Positions 5,590 through 6,335 of a stretch of 6,335 nt of DNA are shown piece by piece (positions within the stretch are counted from its first letter, which is position 1; the number at the start of each line of letters is the position of its first letter). Source of the DNA: CAYOPE01 sp964405805. GTDB lineage: Bacteria; Patescibacteriota; Doudnabacteria; UBA920; O2-02-FULL-48-8. The stretch is from the NCBI GenBank assembly GCA_964405805.1, contig CAYOPE010000034.1, positions 1-6,335 on the forward strand. The letters are read 5' to 3'. The translations under genes and the position numbers were made by a program. The notes under the pieces were generated by a model, which was not told the DNA's origin, searched no databases, and worked only from the letters and a program-made list of their open reading frames with translations.

Positions 5590-5737
5590 GGTGGCACGGG
5601 TTCGAACGAGCGGGAAAGCGNNNNNNNNNNGAAGGAAACCCGGCACGATCGGTAGTGTTACAGCCGCGCGACGCGGGTTCCTATCAAGGCCAAAGACGAC
5701 CTTACGGTCGTCAGGGTTCTGACCGGCGAGGAAGGCG
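5514..5737. repeat. Two error-laden copies of one 107-base sequence flanking the N gap
   Basis: Positions 5514-5620 and 5631-5737 are both exactly 107 bases and align end to end. About 65 of 107 positions match without gaps by hand count, and more would match with small gaps. Shared blocks include GGAAACCCGG, CCGCGCG and the terminal GAA(A/G)GCG. The mismatches create stops in both copies, so they look like low-quality contig ends rather than an evolved coding repeat. The offset is 117 bases (39 codons), so collapsing the copies keeps the gene in frame. Confidence 0.75.
5621..5630. other. Scaffold gap (10 N)
   Basis: Ten undetermined bases mark a scaffolding join. Because the flanks duplicate each other, the real missing length is probably negative: the contigs overlap rather than leaving unknown sequence. 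Confidence 0.97.
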
Positions 5738-6335
5738 AGAACAACCAAAAGCTCATGCAGGCCGCGATCTGTCTGGTCTTCTACGCAACCGAAAGCTGCG
5801 ACAAGCGCGTCCTGGATCAGGTCGTCACTTCTCTGCGCGAAGGGAAATGGGAATGGAAAACCTACGAGCAGAACAGCCGCGACCTCGTCTACCCGCTGTC
5901 TCACGGCGTGATGGTGAAAGGCGAGCGCAAAGTCGCTGTCACCAAATTCGCCCCCATCATCCACACGCACGATGAAAACAACAAGCCGGTCAATCCGCGC
6001 GCCCGAATCCTGTATCCGATGCTTCTGCCAGGCAAGGGTGAACTGGTCAGCGTTGTGATCTTCGAGAAGTGCTACAACGTCAGCGGCCAGGACGGTCTTC
6101 GGCTACTGCTGGCAAGTCAACCGCCCACACCACCACCCGCAATCCAACGAGTTCCCCCACCTCCGCCTCCGGCAGTCCAGCAAGTTCCGCCTCCGCCCCC
6201 AGCCATACCCGAAATTCCGGTCGTCCCGCAACTCAAAGCCCAACCCACCGAACAGAAGCAGCGGGAAAAGGAAGTCGAAACCAAAGAACTGCTCTACTCT
6301 GCTGTGGCAGTGGATGACGGAGGGCTGCAGAGCTG
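5656..6335 (+). CDS. C-terminal part of the same secreted protein, proline-rich, incomplete at window end
   Basis: The frame is open from the base after a TAG at 5653-5655 to the window edge, with no stop. Reliable sequence starts about 5683 (IKAKDDLTVVRVLTGEEGEN). Merged with the piece at 5440, the protein has at least about 258 residues. The layout is signal peptide, a soluble domain of about 145 residues with three cysteines (in AICLVF, ESCDKR and EKCYN), and then a polyproline region (about 6121-6231). That region has two imperfect units, VPPPPPPA and VPPPPPA. A charged stretch rich in Glu, Lys and Gln follows (about 6232-6290). I do not recognise the family. A periplasmic or surface protein with a rigid proline spacer is the simplest reading. 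Base composition is much GC-richer than the minus-strand genes. Confidence 0.7.

Noticed and set aside
5419..5970. Minus-strand open frame of 183 codons crossing the gap
   Set aside because: It reads through the ten Ns and both noisy copies, lies opposite the plus-strand gene with its signal peptide and Shine-Dalgarno, and has low-complexity, non-protein-like composition.
5655..6317. Plus-strand open frames at 5655-5975 and 6069-6317
   Set aside because: They are in other frames than the continuous open frame 5656-6335. Their Arg/Ser/Thr/Pro-rich translations are typical shadows of a GC-rich gene.

Overview
The window has two compositionally different parts. Positions 1 to about 5,300 (roughly 40% GC in lines sampled by eye) carry four genes, all on the minus strand. 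Their style is typical of Candidate Phyla Radiation (Patescibacteria) bacteria. The clues are a large secreted protein of Ig-like and DUF11-type repeats joined by Tyr/Pro/Thr linkers, a second small DUF11-like membrane protein, few Shine-Dalgarno sequences, and TGA used as a normal stop. This assignment is inference from protein style; no rRNA or ribosomal-protein marker is present.

Layout of the low-GC part, in transcription order (right to left): a near-consensus minus-strand promoter (5264-5292); a giant surface protein (2555-5203) with signal peptide, tandem Ig-like domains, three DUF11-like domains, two 18-bp-repeat linkers and a C-terminal APKTG-plus-membrane anchor; an overlapping small gene (1927-2562) that looks like a stand-alone copy of the giant's last DUF11-APxTG-membrane module; a strong hairpin terminator (1879-1909) with a possible promoter embedded in it; galE, a UDP-glucose 4-epimerase (807-1811); a family 2 glycosyltransferase of the dolichyl/polyprenyl-phosphate glucosyltransferase type (74-799); and an AT-rich tail (1-73). 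The first two genes look like a cell-surface display operon. The last two look like a sugar-activation and transfer pair that could build surface glycans, though a direct link between the two pairs is only inferred.

From about 5,340 to the end the sequence is plus-strand and GC-richer (about 55-70% in lines sampled by eye). It has a consensus-like promoter (5335-5363), a strong Shine-Dalgarno, and a gene for an unrecognised secreted protein with a clean signal peptide and a polyproline C-terminal region. That gene is interrupted by a 10-N scaffold gap (5621-5630). The 107 bases before the gap and the 107 bases after it are error-laden copies of one another in the same register. The gap is therefore best read as two overlapping contig ends that were not merged, and the two apparent gene pieces are one gene running off the window. 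The change in base composition, Shine-Dalgarno use and strand near 5,300-5,440 suggests either a chimeric join or a horizontally acquired gene.

The most useful results are the diagnosis of the false gap, the module duplication between the two surface proteins, and the paired 18-bp repeat linkers. I found no convincing evidence of a wholly new defence or mobile system.
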